A stretch of DNA of 64,000 nucleotides from Polychytrium aggregatum. Its lineage: Eukaryota; Chytridiomycota; Chytridiomycetes; Polychytriales. Positions 41,632 to 53,269 of the stretch are shown here, in pieces (positions within the stretch are counted from its first letter, which is position 1; each line of letters opens with the position of its first letter). Position numbers and translations under genes: made by a program. Location of the stretch: positions 372,001-436,000 of the forward strand of contig NW_026516229.1 in assembly GCF_025602895.1 (NCBI RefSeq), read 5' to 3'. The notes beneath the pieces were generated by a model. That model ran no database searches. It had not been told where the DNA came from and saw only the letters and a list, made by a program, of their open reading frames with translations.

Positions 41632-44242
41632 CTACCGCACAACACCGCCCCCACGCTGTACATGGCCTTCGCCGTAGCGGGTGGCCATGTTCGTTCGCCT
41701 CCACACCGCTTGGATCCTCAGCAGCCACTTACTCTCCCAAAAGTTTGCCTCGAGGATGGTGGCTTGCTTGTAGTTCTCGCAGAGCTGAATAAGGCGGTTG
41801 GTGTTGTGGGACGGAACCATTTCGTAGGCCAGGCGCTCGAGTTTTTCTGCAAGGCAGCCGCATGTCAACGGGGGGGGGACCATCGCACCGCACAGACGGG
41901 TCATGGAATCAGTATCCTCGGAGTAAAGATTGGCTTGCATGGCGTCGGTGCGGGTGACAACGGAATGCAGCGCAATACAACGAAACACAATGCGCCGAAA
42001 TACAGTGCAGCGCGATGCAGTACCTTTCATGTCGACAGCGATCTTTTGGAACTCGGGGCAGCCGTAGTTGACGATCCACTTCCAGTAGGGGTTACCCTCT
42101 GCACACCAGGAAACCATTTGCATACACCAGTGAGTCAGCCCGCTTCGCACAACCAATTGAGTCAACGACGACATCCAGCAGGCGGCTGCATCCACGCCGT
42201 GCGAGAAACACACCATTCCCGCTCGGCGAACCAGCCACTCACCTTGCTTGGTCTTGGGGTCAGTCATAAGACGATAGCCTATCTCGGCATAGCCCAGGCA
42301 GCACGGCGCAACGGCCACAAGCAGATCGAGGCGGTCGCCACTAGTGCCTAAGTGATCACGAAACGTCCGGAAGGGTCCAGGTCAGACCGTGGCAAATCCA
42401 TAGTCCACCATGGCGTATCCAGTGTTGGCCAGCCGACGCTGTCTGTTCGTGCAGCTGATCATGTCTGGACCCAGTCCGCTCGTGCAGCATCGCTGCACTC
42501 ACCCTTGTCGAGCACATAGCGGGTATAGGCAAGATTGGCAGAAGCCTCCTTCGTCTTGATAAGCTGATCGCGAGTAATGCCGTACTGCTCTCCATACTGA
42601 ACATTGAAGCATCAAGTCGATCAGTGACACTGGCCAGTCGCTGCTCTGTTGGCCGCCAGCTGCAGCCCCTCTGCGTCATCTGCACAAGCATTACCTCGAT
42701 ATGGAGCTTCTTGGTCTCGTGTCCGATGCCAATGACAAACTCGGCAGCCTCCATGATCGAATCCATGTCGTTCTCCTTGAATGCCGCCAGTGCGTTCACA
42801 CGCGCATAGTGGAGCAAGAAGATATAGTCCTGGCAGATGTAGTGGGTGAAGGAGTCCATGGGCAGGGTACCGTCGCCCATCTGCTGCACAAACGGGTGGT
42901 TGACGTAGAGATCCCATTCCGGAGCGCAGTAGTTCATGAGCTTGTGCACGAAGCCGCCGATTCTGCAATGAAACCATAAAAAAAGGTCGATCCGCGACTG
43001 TGGTTAGACCAACTGAAGCACTTGGCGAGGACTGGTGCGGACTCGAGAATCTGTTGGGGGGGGGGACCGTCGGACTTACTTGGCTGGCGATGGCAGCGCA
43101 TGGACATGGTTGAGTGGACCATGGCCCTTGCCGACCGAGATGGAGCAGACCAACGCGCCCTGGACGTACCGGAGGGCATCCTGCACGGCCTGCTTCACTG
43201 TGCGGCGGGAGGGAGGAAGTTAACGAAGCAAAATGAGCCCATGCAGAGGCGATCGATCGGGGGTGAGGTGTTGCATCGAGTGGGTGCATCGAGTGTGTGT
43301 ATCGAGTGGGTGCATCGAGTGTGTGCATCGGGCTATATAGTCGAGAATGCCCTCCCCCGCTTCTGGAGAGCCCATACCCACCATCTTGCCCGATTGCCAG
43401 GCCGGCGGTGATCGCAGCAGAGAGGGTGCAGCCAGTGCCGTGGGTGTTCTTGGTATTGACAAAGGGATGCTTGAAATACTCAAAGCTGCTACCGTCGTAG
43501 AGGAGATCGAGGACCATGGCCGAGTCGAGCGACTGGGCGGTTTTGTACTGTCCGTCGAGAGGCAGGTGGCCACCCTTGACGAGGACGTGCTTGGCGCCGA
43601 GCTGGTGGATCTTGACGGCAGCGGTCTTCATGTCCTCGAGGCTGGTGATGGAGATGCCTGCCAGGATCTCTGCCTCGGGAACGTTCGGGGTGACGACAAA
43701 GGCGAGCGGGAGAAGCACCGACTGGATCGATTCGATGGCATCCTCGGCGAGCAGGCGGTCGCCGCTGGTGGCGACCATGACGGGGTCGACGACGACCTTG
43801 GTGAGGCCGTACTCTGAAACCAGCTTGGCGACGCACTTGACGACAGAGGAGTCAAAGAGCATACCTGAAAGAACACGAGGTCCATCGGGGTCAGGAGAGA
43901 GAAGCCACGCGAGAGACGGTTTGGTCTGCGGCGGCGATATCCCAGCGATGGAGAGCAGATCCACCACCGTCGTCGGTGCGGTAACTTGCCGGTTTTGAGG
44001 GCATCGGCGCCAATGTCATCGAGGACAGCGCGGGCTTGCTTCTCGACAAAGTCGGGCTGGATCGGATGAATGCCCGAGACACCGAGGGTGTTTTGGGCAG
44101 TCAGGGCGGTGAGGACCGAGGTGCCGTAGACCTTGAAGGCCGTGAAGGTCTTGAGATCGGCCTGGATGCCGGCGCCGCCGCCCGAATCGGATCCAGCGAT
44201 GGTCAGAGCGCGGCCGAGGAGCTTATCGTTGAGGAGACTCAT
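41632..44242 (-). CDS. THI20: Thi20-like HMP/HMP-P kinase - TenA fusion (thiamin biosynthesis)
   Basis: The N-terminal half is ThiD kinase, which phosphorylates hydroxymethylpyrimidine and its phosphate. It has [65 protein letters not shown] and the catalytic [13 protein letters not shown]. The C-terminal half is TenA/thiaminase II, which salvages the pyrimidine from degraded thiamin. It has [79 protein letters not shown] and [16 protein letters not shown]. Exons read on the minus strand: 44242-43990, 43864-43382, 43197-43080, 42962-42695, 42597-42503, 42340-42243, 42098-42024 and a last one from near 41850. Intron 1 uses a GC donor (GCAAGT). The end after EANFWE is uncertain: a GTAAGT donor there could splice to a short last exon, or the frame may read on to the stop at 41632. 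Yeast thiamin genes are repressed by thiamin; no site is visible here. Confidence 0.92.
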
Positions 44243-46085
44243 GGAGGGTGGCGGGAAGGGGACGGTCACTGTGGGGCGGGAGACAGCAGACTGTCGATCG
44301 GGCGGATCTGATCTTGTCGGGGGCGATCAAAGACAGAGGGGAAGCGGGTCCGGGCGGAGCGCGGACTTTTTTGAGGCAAGAGCGCCATGATGCTGGGGCT
44401 GGGATGATTGTGGATGTGGGCGCGGATGGGCCGAAGGACGACGGAGAGCACCCCTCTGGCCCCGGAGCGCTTGGCTCTGCATCTGCGGCCTGCGCTGGGC
44501 AAGGCTGGACCTGGTGCTCATGCCGCTGGTGTTGTCATGGTGCACATGCCGGAGTCGACTGGGCTGGACGAGCCACCGGAAGCTGGGTCGGTGCGCAGCC
44601 CGATCGTCTTTCCCTTCGCCTCTCTTTCCCCGCGATCGTCTTTCTGCCCGCGCTCCTTTCCCCTCGTGCGACCGGGACCCTGCGCGGTTCCGGCGGTGGT
44701 GCAGCTGCGCGTGGGGTCTCCGGAAATACCCGACGCCGCCACGTGCTGGCGCGCAGCACGCCTTGCTGGTTCCGCCGCCTGTGTCTCAGCCGAGCGCCAC
44801 GCGTCAGGGCAGCGCGGAACCCGGAGGACGGTCCTTGGCAGGGCGGCCTTGTGAGATGCCCTTGCTGCGTCCACTGTGTCTGCTGTGTCTGACGCTTGCT
44901 GACGCTGCTGTTGCCGCAGCGCCTTGTCCGCCGAGCCTGCACAAGCTTGTGCATCGCTCTGTTCCGGCAGGTGTTTTTGCCTGCGATGGCCGCATCGGAA
45001 CGGAAGCGGTCGCAGAGCGAGTCCAGCACCGCTCCGGGGACCTACAGCCACCAGAGCCCGCTCGTCCGCCATCGTGCTGTTGGCCGAGGGAGACCGGGCA
45101 TGTCTGTCCCTCCCCCCCCCGCCGGCAGCGATTGCGTCGCTGGCCACGCAGAGATGGGGGGGAAAGCATCGTGCCTCGGCGCGAGGACGGACAACGACCG
45201 GAACGGTCACGGGCCGCCTGCTTATCGGGTGCGTTATCTGCCAATCCGAGCGCGGCGCCGGGCTCACACGGCCTCAGCGATCCGACGAGGATATCTCTCG
45301 CGGCTCCCATTGGATGCACAAACGCGCTGTGTGCGAGCGGATTTGCGCAGCGCGTTGCGGACTTGGCCGAGTGCTGCCGCCCCGCAGTCCGTGTCGACTG
45401 TGAGTGCGTGTCTTGCTCTCCAGGCCAATCGGCGACGAGACGCTGCCCCCGCTCTCGCTCGCCATGCTCTCGCCGCCGTCTCGCTGCCGCCTCGCCTGGT
45501 GTCACCCGGCCCTTCGCTGTTTCTCGCGCCGTGCTTGCTCGGTTGTACATTTCGCCCGGCAATTTGCTATCGCTGTCGCCGCCTCCATAAAATCTTCTGT
45601 CGCCCCTCGGACCCGCAAGTCTGTCTGCAGACCAAGCTCGCAGACGCTCTCCCTGGCTGGCCCTGACTCGCTGGACGCACCTCGCCGGTCTCGATCGAGT
45701 GAGTCTCCGATGCCTCCTCGCTGTGTGCCCTGCGCCTGCTCTCCCGCCGCTTGTTTGGATGTCTTGTCGACAGCGCCGGGACCGGACCAAGCAGCGCCAT
45801 TGCGGTTCCAGCGGCGCCCACTCGGTCCCCAGGACTTGTCTTTTCTCTCCGGCCTGGGTTGTGTGGTGTCCTGCGAGTTGCCGCCCAACCTTTTCCTCTG
45901 GTCACCGCCTCCAGCGGGGCCGAGTCCCAGCCCTGTCCGACCCCTCGGGTTTCCCGCAATCGCCCTTTCCCTCGGCTTCTCACGCCTATCTCTGCCGTTC
46001 TCCCCCACCACATTTAACTCCATCAGAAGTGGCCCGATCCGCTCGTGCTCTTCCTGCATCCGCATCCTTCCCTTCGTCCTCTGCA
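44243..46085. other. Long intergenic region, no supported gene
   Basis: 1.84 kb between the divergent thiamin gene and the kinase gene. It is very GC-rich, so open frames over 300 codons exist on both strands (44514-45590 and 44804-45790), but they are Arg/Ala/Pro-rich, overlap each other antiparallel and show no domain. It probably holds promoters and 5' leaders. A C run lies at about 45111-45120. Confidence 0.5.
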
Positions 46086-47684
46086 ATGATGCTCCACGTC
46101 AAGTCGCCCTCGTCAAGTCTGTCGCTCTCTGCCCACCACTCGTGTCTCTATCCTTCCGTCGGCTCCTCGGCTTCGTCGGCCTCCTCCTCTGCTGGCGCCT
46201 CTAGTACGGCCATGTACTTTGCGGGCTCCCAGGACCTCCGTGAGGCCTCAAAACCATCGGCCCATTTTGCCTCGGCCGACAGTGCCGCCACGCTGGTCTG
46301 CACATCCGACTCGAGCCGATACACCCTGCTGCCTGGCTCCTCCAGGATCGAGGTAAGCCCCCAGCAGGATCTGAATCTGAATGCGGATTTGAATCTGGAT
46401 CTGGATCAACTTTGTCTGCTGGCACTGTGCTCCATTTGGCACTGGCCTTCTCGGTCCTCTCGGCCGCACCGTCAACCCTGCCTGTTCACTGTCGACCGAC
46501 AGCCATCCAGCCGGCTGACTCCAGCCCGCATGATCGATCACTGGACTGGACTCCCGCTGTCTCGGATGATTGTGTCTGGGTGCACTCTGGGTGCACTCCC
46601 GCTAATCCGGCGTCTTGGCTCTCACCGTTTGTCCCTCACTCCAACCACGCCACCTCTCTCCACCGTCCACGCCCCCTCCAGACCGCCCTGTCGTCGATCG
46701 AGTTCGCCATCGACAGCACCACCTCGCAACACGTGGTTCTGAAACGCTCCCTCGATGATCTGGCCTCCATGGACCACGAGCTCGAGATGCTCCGGCTGAT
46801 CAAGGACCATGGCGTCCCCAACGTCACGACCGTCATCGACACCTTCGTGGACGGCGACTCGTGCTCCGTCGTCGTCTTTCCCAAGCTGAAAAAGCTCGAC
46901 TGCCCTTCGTCCGTCTCGCTCCTGCTGGTCAGAAACGTGCTCAAATCACTGCTCCAGGTACGCTGAGCTCCCTGCCCACCAATCTTCCCGGTCGGCCCAT
47001 GCTACACCGACACCGCTATGGAACCGACTGGACCCATACAGACAGACCTGCTGACACACCTCCATCGTTGCTGCCGACCCACAGACGCTCCTGGCGCTTC
47101 ACGCCCTCGACGTTGCCCACCTGGACCTGTGTCTTGCCAACGTAATGCAGGACCCCATCACCAACCAGCCGGTACTCATTGACTTTGGCCTGTCCAGACG
47201 CTCAAGTCCCACCGATCCGCATCCCCGTGGCTGCGGCACCCCTGGCTACATCGCCCCTGAGGTCCAGCACGGCACCTCCTTCGGCACCGAGTGCGACATC
47301 TTCTCGCTTGGCGTCATCTTTGGCCAGTGGCTCCACGTGTATCTCCCGCGTTTCCCGGACTCGGCGCTCCGCTGCCTCGGATCGGGCCTCCTGTTCCCCG
47401 GCCAGATTGCCTCGCTCGTGCCCGTCATCCAGCAGTACATCCGCGACGAGCGCTCCCATCTTGACGCCATCCTCATCTCGGCTGCCGAGCTCTTGGCCCT
47501 GATGCTGAAAGAAGACCCCCGGGATCGCATCACGGCCTCCAAGTGCCTGTCGCATCTCTTCTTGGTGGCCAGCGACCGCGCTTTCTCCGAGTTCTCGCTG
47601 GCCAAGGCCAAGACCAAGGCCCAGAACCTGTTCTACTACCCTCCGAGTCCCAGACGCTCTGAACAGGTCGTTTACTGGCGCTGA
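46086..47684 (+). CDS. Divergent protein kinase, Cdc7-like features
   Basis: Three exons, 46086-46352, 46682-46957 and 47085-47684, join in phase (380 residues). The first 85 residues are Ser-rich. No glycine-rich loop is visible where expected (LLPGSSRIETALSSIEFAI). The rest of the core is present: VAIK-type Lys K110 in QHVVLKRS, helix C Glu in MDHELEMLRLI, and a catalytic loop written HLDLCLAN (D195, N200) in place of HRDxKxxN. DFG is D214-G216 in VLIDFGLS, with GTPGYIAPEV activation-end and DIFSLGVIFGQ helix F. The spacing VLKR-x-ELEML and the GTPGYIAPE end recall Cdc7, the replication-origin kinase, though the usual Cdc7 inserts are absent or short. The lost loop and missing catalytic-loop Lys raise the chance of weak or no activity. 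Function not assigned. Confidence 0.85.
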
Positions 47685-48906
47685 GCGGCATTCTTGTCCA
47701 CTTGTGGCCCCGCCTGCATTCTCAAGTCTCCTCGATGCCAGGGCCCTTCCCGACAGCCAAGAACGGTCCTATCCAACTATCCCAACCGCAAGCACGAAAT
47801 CTGCATCGTTTCCATACAGCGAGCAAAGAGCCTTCGCAAGGGATCCCCCCCACTCCACTGCACAGGAACGGTCACCTCTCGTTCGAAGCAGTGCATTCGT
47901 TTTGGGTGAATTCTGGCTGGTTATTGAATCGGTTTGTCACAGATGATTCATGCAATTGTCTCCCCTCCGTTCCCCTCCCCCCCCTTTTTTTTGCCGCTGT
48001 GTCGCGCCCTTACATCTATCCGACCCTGCTGTTGAACGGGTCAACGGGTCAAGCACACTTGCTTGGTGGGTCACCCCCATCCTTGCCATGTGTTGTGCCC
48101 TCTTCTTTTTGGATTCATTCTATATTTTTTTTTCCCCGTTCCCAAACACTCTCCTCCGCCTCCTGGGGCTCGCTCTCCCTCATCCCATGATTTGGATATC
48201 TTCGCGCCCTTTCTCGTTTCTCCTTTTCATCGGGACATGGCTCCTGTCGCTGTCTCAACCGTCGAACTCTGTCGAAGCTTTTCATCTCCACTTCTGCAGA
48301 GACGCCACGGCAGCAGCAATCTTTTGTTTTCCGGCTCAGTTTGGAGCCAACTCTCTTGATACTAATATTCCCAGCGCGACCCTCCCTCCACTTGCACGAA
48401 CCGCCACCCATGCTGCTCGTATTGTTGCTGCTCGTATTGTTGCTGCTCGTATTGTTGCTGCTCATTTTGCTGCTCATTTTGCTGCTCAGGCAACTCCCAT
48501 CTCTTTTTGGATTATCGATTTTTTTTTCTTGTTTTTCGATTTTTTACGTTATTTGTCAACGATTCACCACCCCCTCCGGCGGCTCAGCCCTCCCGAGCGA
48601 CGCTCTCGACTCGCCTCAAGTTACCAATACAACTGCCTGAGCACATTGAGCACAAATCCGCATTGGTTTACAGTGGCGCTTTTGTGTCGGAAGAGCGACC
48701 GAAGCAGAAATGAAAGAAGCAGAGGGCGGCGGATGTGGCTGGTGCGATGCAGCATTCGCACGAGTTGGTCTGCTGTGCATGTCCGAGTGCAAATCCCCTG
48801 CATGCTTTGATCAGGAAACAAAAATCCAGAGCCTGTGCTGCTGCATTCCCGGCACCCCGATCACCATTCCCGGCCACTTGCACGGCTCCATGGCACGGCA
48901 AAATGC
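47685..48906. other. Intergenic region between convergent genes
   Basis: Pyrimidine-rich on the plus strand with several T runs (near 47989, 48125 and 48520). It includes a minisatellite at 48411-48489. An open plus-strand frame through it (47950-48810) is Ser/Leu/Pro-rich and low-complexity, with no family content. I see no gene. Confidence 0.5.
48411..48489. repeat. 15-bp/12-bp minisatellite
   Basis: Three copies of tgctgctcgtattgt are followed by two copies of a 12-bp variant, tgctgctcattt, and a partial one. It is intergenic. Confidence 0.9.
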
Positions 48907-50737
48907 CTACAGGCGACGGTCTCGATGGGGCCGATCGTCGTCCCGCCGGCCGTCGCGGTCCTGGGGACCGTCTCGCTTCCAGGATCGGCGGTCGCGGTCG
49001 TCATGGGCGGAGGGTGCCGAGTCGCTCGCACGGCGGCCGTCGCTGCGATCGGGCCGTCGTCCAAGACCTCCCCGGTCTTCTCGATCCAGATCCCGTTCGC
49101 GGTTCCGTTCTCGATCTCTGTCTCGGCCCTGGTTTCGTTCGCGGTTGCCTTCACGATCACGGTCTCGATCACGGTCGCCGTTACGATCTTGGTCGCCGAT
49201 ACGGTTGCCGTCGCGGCTGGGCCAGTCGCCGCGCTGTCGCTCTCGATCCCACGGCCGCTCGGGTCTCCCGCCAGCCCGGCTCAGCCGAGGCTCGTTGTGC
49301 GGGACCAGATCGAGGGCCGATCGAAGCGATCGTGCCTTTTCGTTGTCGGTCTCGCGGGGTCCCTTGGCAAGCGAATAGGGCACATAGCGACGGTCACGGA
49401 AGCCTCGGTTGCTGCCTGCGATCCCGCCGTTGAGACTGTCGTCGCCTGCTGCTGCTGCTGCGGCTCGGCCCGTAATCCGGAACGAGCCAAGCGCTCCGGC
49501 CGCCCCAGCCGCTCCAAACGGGGCCGTGGTGGGGGCGGGCGCACATGCCACATCGATAAAGTCGCCAACGACGAAGCGGAGGTCGTCCAGGGTCTTGCCG
49601 TGGTCGTCGCGGTGGAAGCCCGGCCGACTCGAGTTCAGAACCACGCCGGCGTCCTTGAAGGTGTATCGGCCGTCGCGCACCAGGTTGGGATAGACGACCT
49701 TGAAGGAGATCCGGTGGTTCGAGGCCAGGCAGTCGGGGTGCTTCTCGGATATGAGCGACGTCAGTTCGCGCAGGGTGGCGTCCTTCCTGTTGAGAGAGAG
49801 AGATGAGGTGTGCCGTGCAAACCAGAAACGGCATAGAAGCCATGCCGTTAGATCGCAGTGCCAAGCAGAAAGGCATTAAAACGTCGCTGCCATCCACCGA
49901 TCCAAGAGCGGCAAACGAAGGAACACGCACCAGGTCCAGATGTGCATCTCCGCCTCCTTGAGTAGATCGAGCCTGTCATAGTCGTCCGGCCGGCGATGTC
50001 TCAAGCCGAAAAAGACCCGGATCAGGAACGGCGCCGTCTGGACAAGCCGCCGCCGACGTCGAGGAGGAGGAAGACGACAGAGGGAAGCGCCATCAGTTTC
50101 ATGGATCAGTGCTCTTGCGCTCCGAGCCAAGACAGGCCTGCCTGTGGCGAATCTTACGGGCTCGGCGAGGAAGGACCGGCAATCTCGCATCGATCGAGCC
50201 ACATACCTTTTCCCGATCAACCACTACGGCTCTCGATCGGGCCGCGCCTGCACCCGGTGGTCGGCCTTTGGGGCGGGTGCCATCGGCAGACGACTGCTGG
50301 TGCTGGTTCTGGTGCTGGTGCTGGGGGTGATCGCCAGAAGCTTGGGCGTCTCTCGATCGGTGCTTTGCATCCACATCTGGGTTGCTGTACTCGGACATGT
50401 TGTCGTCCAAGGCCAGATCGTGCCCGCCATCGACATTGGCATCGACACCCTTGCTGTCCATGTGGGTGTCGGGATCGCCGAGTTTCCCGGCATCATCAGT
50501 GCCCTCAGGGTTGCCTGGCGCAGCAATGGAGGTGGAGGTCGAAGGCTGATCTAGATCCATGTTCTCGACAGAGGAAACGGGCTGGTCGGCTTCCCCTTGG
50601 CGATCAGCCATTGGCTTGTCGCCCGTCTCATCGATGTTCTCCGGGCCTCCGGTGAGAGATTCAGCAGCAGGATCGATCTTTGTCGGCTGAGCAACAGCCG
50701 ATTCGATCGACTCTTGCTCGGTAGCGGATGCCATCAT
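48907..50737 (-). CDS. SAP18 (Sin3/ASAP-associated) protein with RD/RE-rich tail
   Basis: Three exons, 50207-50737, 49931-50037 and 48907-49786, join in phase to give 505 residues; animal SAP18 is only about 150. The N-terminal 177 residues are acidic and disordered. The SAP18 ubiquitin-like fold starts at exon 2: TAPFLIRVFFGLRHRRPDDY, EMHIWTWKDATLRELTSLIS, ISFKVVYPNLVRDGRYTFKD and LDDLRFVVGDFIDVAC. The remainder is a tail of about 200 residues dominated by Arg-Asp and Arg-Glu dipeptides (for example DRERNRERDLDREDR), as seen in splicing-related proteins such as the U1-70K tail. SAP18 works in the Sin3 histone deacetylase complex and in ASAP/PSAP with RNPS1 and Acinus or Pinin on spliced mRNA. 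The tail favours an RNA-processing role here (inference). Confidence 0.88.
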
Positions 50738-52082
50738 TTGCAAGATCCTGTTTTGATCGGGGTTTCCTGCTTGATTCCGTGTGGATTGTCTTGAGCGAAA
50801 TACGGGGGGGAAGAGTCTTGGCGAGTGCTTGGCGATCCCTGTGAGGAGATCGATCTGGGTGACCCGGGCCTGGGGGGGGGGCCTTGGGGCAAGTGATTCG
50901 AAGGGTGGGCGGCAGGCAGCAGGCGCCGAGATCGAGGATCGAGGATGGCTCGCAGGGCAGGAGACAGCGGGAGGACGAAAGGGCGCGCGGCCGAAGCGAG
51001 GAGCGGACCTTGTGGGTGCTCTGGATCCACTTGGTCGCCTGGGTGGTGTCTTTCGCTTGCGGGGAGCCGTCTGGCGAGAAAGCGTCCTTGATTCAGATCC
51101 AGAGTTCCATCGCTGAATGGTCATGGCCATCGCGATGGTCTTGGACGATAACATTCGCCAATGCTCAAAATCCAGGGTGCCCTGCATGTGTTGGATCGAC
51201 TCTCCCATAGTCCAACAGTCCAACAGTCCAACAGTCCAACACAACAATGCCGCACACGTGATGCGCCGATGGCCCGCCCGGCGTCGTCGCACCACGCACC
51301 GGCGCGCCCGCGTCGCAGCGACGTCACACAGGCTGCTTACGCAAGCGCTTCGCCACACGCGCCACACACGTGTCTTTTTTCTTCTGCCTCCCCAAGCAAA
51401 TGTGTTCTTGTTTCTCGGCACCAGCTCTTTCCCTCTCTCTTCTCTCTCCCATCACACAATTGTCCCAATTATAAGGTAACGATTGGACGGCTGCCTGAGC
51501 CGACGGTGGAGCCTGGAGTGGAGCCCTGGACGGTCGCATCGCTGGACAGATCGGGAGGACACCCGGTGGAATCAACGAGCCCTCGCCGCCGCGCGAGACC
51601 GGTCCGTTCGACGACCACCCGCCCAGAATCCTCGACCAAGCGCGCGGCTCCTCGGTGTGGTTGATCGAGCGACGAGGAACGTCAAGCAACTCGGAGAGCC
51701 GGAACGACACTCAAGGCGGCAGTTGGACCGGCAAGAGCGACGCACCAGCGACAGACCGACATCTTGGACGTCCGACGTTCCTCGGCTGTATCCGTTGCGG
51801 ATCCGACGACCGAGGCGGCTTTTCACAGACCGGATCCCAAAGCGCTGCGCTGCGACTGGTCTCTGGGTGCGAGTCTGTCGTTCAACTATCTGCAGGCCCC
51901 GATGTGTCTGCAAAGACACGACGGGTCTGCGGCGACATGGACCGACAGAAATCTGTTCTCGATCCCTCCTCGGCCAGAACGGGGCTCGTCCCAGCCGCGG
52001 GCGTGGTGCGGCTGGCTCACCACCAAGGTTGCTTGTGCGGCATACTCATCGCTCCGTCGCCTGTCTCTTCTCGGTTCCAGCC
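50738..52082. promoter_or_regulatory. Upstream region between SAP18 and uL2 genes
   Basis: 1.34 kb separating divergent starts. It carries four copies of an 8-bp unit (tccaacag) at 51211-51242 and a pyrimidine tract near 51425-51470. G runs lie near 50804 and 50872. Open plus-strand frames just before the uL2 start (51483-52080) may be leader sequence; they have no domain. No TATA box stands out. Confidence 0.45.
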
Positions 52083-52962
52083 ATGGGTCGTGTCATTCGT
52101 GCTCAGCGTAAGGGTGCTGGAGGCATCTTCAAGGCCGTCACCAAGCGCCGTCAGGGTGCCGCCAAGCACCGCTCGCTCGACTTTGCCGAGCGCCACGGCT
52201 ACGTCCGTGGTCTCGTCAAGGAGATCGTCCACGACCCCGGACGTGGTGCTCCTCTCGCCAAGGTCGTCTTCCGTGACCCCTACCGCTACAAGCAGCACAC
52301 CGAGACCTTCATTGCCACTGAGGGTGTCTTCACCGGCCAGTTCCTCTACGCCGGCAAGAAGGGTGAGTACGACTGCGGCTCTGCTTTTCTCGCTGACGGG
52401 GCTGTGTGTACAGCGTTCAAATTCTGTGTCCCTGGATATCGAGACTAATCAAATCCCCCCCGATCGTGCTTGTGCAGCTGCTCTCAACATCGGCAACATC
52501 CTGCCCGTCGGCTCCATGCCCGAAGGTACCGTCATCTCCAACGTCGAGGAGCGCATCGGTGACCGTGGTGCCATTGCCCGCGCCTCTGGCAACTACGCCA
52601 TCATCATCGGCCACGATGCCGAGACCGGCAAGACCCGCATCAAGCTGCCCTCCGGCACCAAGAAGCTCGTCGAGTCCACCTGCCGTGCCTCTGTCGGCAT
52701 TGTCGCTGGTGGTGGCCGTATTGACAAGCCCCTCCTGAAGGCCGGTCGTGCCCACCACAAGTACCGCGTCAAGCGCAACTGCTGGCCCAAGACCCGTGGT
52801 GTTGCCATGAACCCCGTTGATCACCCCCACGGTGGTGGTAACCACCAGCACATTGGTCACGCCTCCACCGTCTCTCGCTTTGCCCCCCCTGGCCAGAAGG
52901 TCGGTCTCATTGCTGCCCGCCGCACTGGTCTCCTCCGTGGTGCCAAGCAGGTCAAGGAGTAA
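52083..52962 (+). CDS. RPL2: 60S ribosomal protein uL2 (L8/L2)
   Basis: Two exons, 52083-52362 and 52478-52962, code 254 residues, the normal length for eukaryotic uL2. It begins [19 protein letters not shown] and contains [40 protein letters not shown], the universally conserved loop [19 protein letters not shown] near the peptidyl-transferase centre, and the C-terminal [13 protein letters not shown]. uL2 helps join the subunits and supports peptidyl transfer. The single intron follows the first third, at LYAGKK. Codon use is strongly biased to C-ending codons, as expected for a highly expressed gene. Confidence 0.98.
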
Positions 52963-53269
52963 GCGGATCGTGCTCCGGCATGTTCAGTTGGGAAGCCCAT
53001 GGCCATGGTTTTGTGTGCATAAAAATACAGTATATTTCAAAAACCCGCGGTGCGATTCTCTACACTGGCTCAGCGGCGTCCTCTCGGCAGCGGTATCTCT
53101 GGGTGCCTGTTCTCTGCGGGGCTGTCGGCATTCCTGGCTTCGTTGTCGCACTTGCACACATCGGGCTGCTCAGCACGTGCGTCTGTCCGCTCTTGCTTGC
53201 TTGCCTTCTGGCCGCTGTCCTCGCTTGCTTGGTCTTGCATCTGCCCGCACATCTGCCCGCCCATCCAAC
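52963..53269. other. Short intergenic stretch
   Basis: 3' flank of uL2, including an A/T-rich cataaaaatacag that may act in 3' end formation, and the leader of the next gene. No gene is seen. Confidence 0.5.

Noticed and set aside
40834-42351. 505-codon plus-strand open frame
   Set aside because: It runs antisense across the last exons of the Thi20-like gene, has biased Arg/Ser/Pro composition and no domain; it is a by-product of high GC content.
44514-45790. Overlapping open frames of 358 (+) and 328 (-) codons
   Set aside because: They are antiparallel to each other in the same GC-rich intergenic DNA and neither shows a motif, a signal peptide or helpful splice sites.
47950-48810. 286-codon plus-strand frame after the kinase gene
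   Set aside because: Composition is low-complexity Ser/Pro/Leu/Phe from pyrimidine-rich DNA, it includes the 15-bp minisatellite, and no domain is seen.
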